Assembly (NCBI GenBank): GCA_039545315.1
Contig: BCIM01000017.1
Location: forward strand, 124,001 to 188,000
DNA from: Kondoa malvinella
Taxonomy: Eukaryota > Basidiomycota > Agaricostilbomycetes > Agaricostilbales > Kondoaceae
DNA: 64,000 bases
Direction: 5' to 3'
The notes below the pieces were generated by a model. That model was not told the DNA's origin, did not search any database, and was given only the letters and a program-made list of their open reading frames with translations. Below, in pieces: positions 60,801 through 64,000 of the stretch; the first letter of the stretch is position 1, and each line of letters starts with the position of its first letter. A program made the translations under genes and the position numbers.

Positions 60801-62460
60801 GGCGGAGGTCTCGAAGTGTCTACAGTAGGCGAGGATGGTTCTGCTATGGGTGCTGAAGAGGCGGGTTCGGAGCTGTGCGGTTCTGAAAGGAGCGGATCGG
60901 TAGATGGACGCACTGAAAGATTGGTGAGGTAGCGACTGAGCATTGAGGAGGTGTTGACTCTGCTAGCAGACGAGCTGAGAGATGGGGATTGGGTGAGATC
61001 GACGTCGTCGACTTTGTTATGAGGTTCGATAATAGGCAGGCTATCTTGTCCTCTTGTATATGATTTCCATCTGGTGTCGCAGTAGAAAGACTTGAGGTAG
61101 AGATGATTGTTTACTTCTTCCACTAGTATCTCTAGAAGGGCCTGTTCTGATTTCAGCTTCCGCGGTGAGAACAAACGTCATGGTCACTGACTGTTTCCTG
61201 ATTATGCAAGTAGCTCCGCAGATCCGACACGGCACCAATATCCATCATCTCTGGTCTATTGATGGTCTTGAGACTTCGAACGAGCAGGACGACAGCAGAC
61301 AAGAAGCGTTTCTCCGAAGTGAGCGATTCCAGTTGATCTGGCACGTCCTTGAGTCGATCAATGGTATCCAATATCCGCTCCATTTCTGCCAGCTCATTCT
61401 TGCGCGTCGTGATGACACCCAATTCGCTTCTTCGCGTACCAAGCACATCCTTGACTCCTGCCAATCTCGATCTTAGTGAACCAACTTGTTTCGATGCTGA
61501 GCCCAGATTGGCCAAAGTGCCATTGTACGCCGAAACAGAAGCGTCGAAAGCTCTGTAATGCGATTGGATGTGACCCTTCAACGCTCTTCCGAGGTCCTTT
61601 TCGAGCCGAACAAAACTGGCCAGTTTCCCACTCGCATCGTCGCCATCCGGATCCAGCATAGACAGTGCCAGAGAAACAGGATCGAATTCAGTTCCATGTT
61701 CATGATCCGGCAAAAGCTCGGGCCATTCAGCTGCTATTCGATCCAATACCTTTTCAATTTCTTTGAAAGCTGGCGTAGACGGGTACTTCTTATTGAGTGA
61801 TTTTATACGTGATGATTCGCCTTGAGCTGATTCGCCGCCTCTTCGTGAACGAGAAGGTGGAGCGGTACTGGGTTCTGATTTATTTCGACCTCGTTGACCT
61901 GCATCCGAAAATGCTGATAGTACGGTGTCCATTGCTTTAGGTGGTTCAGGTTGAGGAGGAACAACAGGTACGGGTGGTGGATGAAAGTCTTCTTCTGCAT
62001 AAGGATCTCGTGACCCTCTGCCATTTAGACGAGGTGAAGGTGGTTGAAAACGGCGATAGGATTCGCGGTCATCTTCTGAAGGTACTGTGGATGCAATAGA
62101 AATACCAGAAGTAGGTCTGGCTACAGCCTGTTGTAATCTGGCGCTAGGTTGATTCGGTCTCGGCGGTTTGCTTTGACCAGAGAAGTCATCGTGCACCATT
62201 GTAGGCGAGTAAGGTCTCTCTTGGGAGCGCACAGGTCTCCTAGGTTGCTCCTGAGAGGAAGTAGGAGCGGATGGTGCGTAATCGCGCCGGTTTGAAGCAG
62301 CGCTAGGCAACCCATCGTTTGCGAATTGCTGTTGCGGTCTAGTTCCTCCTCTATTGCTTGGCCGGAGCTTCAAAGGAGCTGTGTTGGGCTGCTGCTGTTG
62401 CTGACCGTTGGCATAATTGTTGTTGCTTGCGCCGAGGGTATATCCATCAAAGCCATTCAT
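57838..62460 (-). CDS. SEC8: Exocyst complex subunit Sec8
   Basis: Core subunit of the eight-protein exocyst, which tethers secretory vesicles at sites of polarised growth. The N-terminal ~200 residues are disordered and Gln/Pro-rich (ending SRSRRGGESAQGESSRIKSL). The conserved region then starts: EIEKVLDRIAAEWPELLPD, EFDPVSLALSMLDPDGDDAS, FVRLEKDLGRALKGHIQSHY, RAFDASVSAYNGTLANLGSA, and coiled coil (TTRKNELAEMERILDTIDRL). SEKRFLSAVVLLVRSLKTIN and MDIGAVSDLRSYLHNQE are the Sec8 N-terminal signature. A middle insertion rich in Ser/Pro (60760-60960) is followed by the CATCHR-type helical bundle and the C-terminus VIELMRYLKEDQ. Several introns are present, most in the 3' half. It is divergent from NDUFAF7, with 101 bases between the starts. 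Confidence 0.92.
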
Positions 62461-62561
62461 GATTTGCTTAATGGTCTCTCTGTAGTCTGCCCTGCTTCTC
62501 TTCTGCCATACCCTGTCACCAGCCTGCTCGATATTGTTTCGCGGTCGTTAACGGTTAAGCC
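62461..62561. promoter_or_regulatory. Compact divergent promoter of SEC8 and NDUFAF7
   Basis: Only 101 bases separate the two start codons, so both 5' untranslated regions and promoters must be very short or overlap the opposite gene. It contains a C/T-rich tract. No specific motif is claimed. Confidence 0.45.
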
Positions 62562-64000
62562 ATGACGGTCATCTGCTCCAGGCTGCATACGAGCAGTGTG
62601 TCTGCTGCGAGGACAGCAAAGAGATGCTTGAGCAGCTCTTCAACTTCTCCCCTTGTCTCTTCCCCTTCAGCCTCTGCTGCACCGAATGAACTGCTCCATT
62701 TGATCTTGCAGCAAATAAGGGTACACTCTCTTCCCCTTTGTCCTATGGTGCTCTCTCTTATGCTGTACCAAAGGCACATGGGCCAATGTCTGTATCGCGC
62801 TACATGTCCTACTGTCTCGGTCATCCAACATTAGGCTACTATGCACGCACTCGCGATCAAGCTTCTTCAACCGTTCTCGGCAAGCAAGGCGATTTCATTA
62901 CCTCTCCCGAAATTAGTCAGGTCTTTGGTGAAGTCCGTTTTCTAGCATATCATCGAAGTTGAGAAAGTGAGACTGATGAGGTGATGATAGTTGATAGCGA
63001 TTTGGTTCATTGCCCAATGGCAGGCTCAAGGCATGCCACAGAATTGTAGAATAGTAGAGCTAGGTCCTGGAAAGGGGACGTTAATGAGTGATATGATGCG
63101 CGTACGGCCTTTCCCTATTCTTTCTTTGTCAATTACTGACTTGTTGAGCAGACCTTTAATCAGATCAAACCATTTGGCGATGCTTTGCGTTCCGTACATC
63201 TAGTCGAAACATCGCAGTACTTTCGTTCAGAGCAGAAGAAAGCACTAGAAGTGCAGATGCAAGGCACTGGCATCGCTTTGAATTGGCACAATACTGCTCA
63301 GGATGTACCGATATCAGGTGCGCTTAGCAGCTTGTACAAGTCTTTCGTATACTTACACGATCTTTTCCATGTCGTCACAGGCGAAGAGAAGCAATTCACA
63401 GCTGTGATAGCGCACGAGTTCTTTGATGCTCTGCCGATACATATATTTGAGGTGTGCTCTACTATTCGCTCATCATATTCAGCTTCTGACAATCAACAGC
63501 GCAAACCAGAAGGTTGGCGAGAAGTAGCAATAGATGAGGCCAAATCAGAAATTATCGTTTCCGGGCGGTCCGTCTTTGTCTTTCTCCCTATCATTCTATC
63601 TCACTCCTATCACAGTCTGCGAAACAAGCTACGCTACGTAGTCTCACCTTCGCCCAACGCTGCTTCTCAGCTCTACACCAAATCACCTCGTTTCGAGAAG
63701 CTGTCAACTGGCACGAGGGTCGAAGTCTGTCCTGAAGCCTATACAGCTGGTGGTCAGATGAGTAGATTGGTAGCTAAAGGTGGAGCGGGTTTGATAATCG
63801 ACTATGGCGATGCGAGGACGTTTGATAATTCATTCAGGGTTCGCATTGTTGTTGTTTGCTTTCAAAGCTCATGTCCTCTTTGAACAGGGATTCAGAGGTC
63901 ACCAGATAGTCGATGCGCTGAGCGAACCTGGACAAACGGATCTGACCGCCAATGTGGATTTCGACTTTCTATCAGAGGCCGCGAATTCGCAGTGTGAGTT
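62562..64000 (+). CDS. NDUFAF7: Mitochondrial complex I assembly methyltransferase NDUFAF7 (3' partial)
   Basis: SAM-dependent protein arginine methyltransferase (DUF185/MidA family) needed for assembly of respiratory complex I. The protein opens with an Arg/Ser-rich, acid-free mitochondrial presequence ([20 protein letters not shown]). Family blocks in order: [56 protein letters not shown] (the SAM-binding GxGxG-like loop), [38 protein letters not shown] and [20 protein letters not shown], then [20 protein letters not shown] and [10 protein letters not shown] at the window edge. Short introns separate them, and the reading frame is open to base 64000, so the 3' end is outside. Its presence implies that this fungus keeps a complex I. 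Confidence 0.93.

Overview
The window is nuclear DNA of an intron-rich fungus, most likely a basidiomycete. Almost every recognisable protein is split by introns of about 40-60 bases (GTAAGT/GTGAGT-like donors, CTGAC/CTAAC-like branch sites close to the acceptor), genes are packed on both strands, and the gene content is fungal (AA9 lytic polysaccharide monooxygenase, Fet3/Ftr1 iron uptake, Nha1-type antiporter, Sec8, GPI-type secreted proteins). I cannot name the species. About 33 protein genes are supported. I recognised no tRNA, rRNA, transposon or CRISPR.

Layout. 1-6 kb: the end of a Ser-rich protein, an acidic hypothetical protein, a secreted AA9 LPMO and a hypothetical protein. 6.5-16 kb: a cytochrome P450 and an FAD monooxygenase diverge from one short promoter, followed by DUS1 and an MFS transporter. 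16.8-26 kb (all minus strand): a long coiled-coil protein, a monocarboxylate-permease-like MFS protein and Ku80. 26-36 kb: an Arg/Ser-rich protein, a BolA2 homologue, a FAD oxidoreductase, an Nha1-type Na+/H+ antiporter, GDP-mannose 4,6-dehydratase and an SDR. 36-41 kb: two tandem copies of a secreted, probably GPI-anchored fungal family, then a quinone-reductase-like enzyme. 41-49 kb: ribosomal protein uL1, Kae1, an MFS transporter and an HNH-like protein. 49-54.5 kb: two small proteins and the divergent FET3/FTR1 iron-uptake pair. 54.8-64 kb: two hypothetical proteins, the exocyst subunit SEC8 and the start of NDUFAF7.

Functional links. FET3 and FTR1 form one ferroxidase-permease complex and share a promoter with three CCAAT boxes. 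The P450, the FAD monooxygenase and the nearby MFS transporter could be a small oxidative pathway. Most other genes are housekeeping genes with no evident functional link to their neighbours.

The most unusual sequence-level signal is the number of micro-exons needed to restore conserved motifs: 18 nt in the LPMO, 15 nt (and probably 4 nt) in the P450, 6 nt in the antiporter, and a matching 12-nt exon in both GPI-family paralogues. Two GC-AG introns are also visible. Exon joins were worked out by eye from conserved motifs and reading frame, so gene spans are firmer than individual splice sites.
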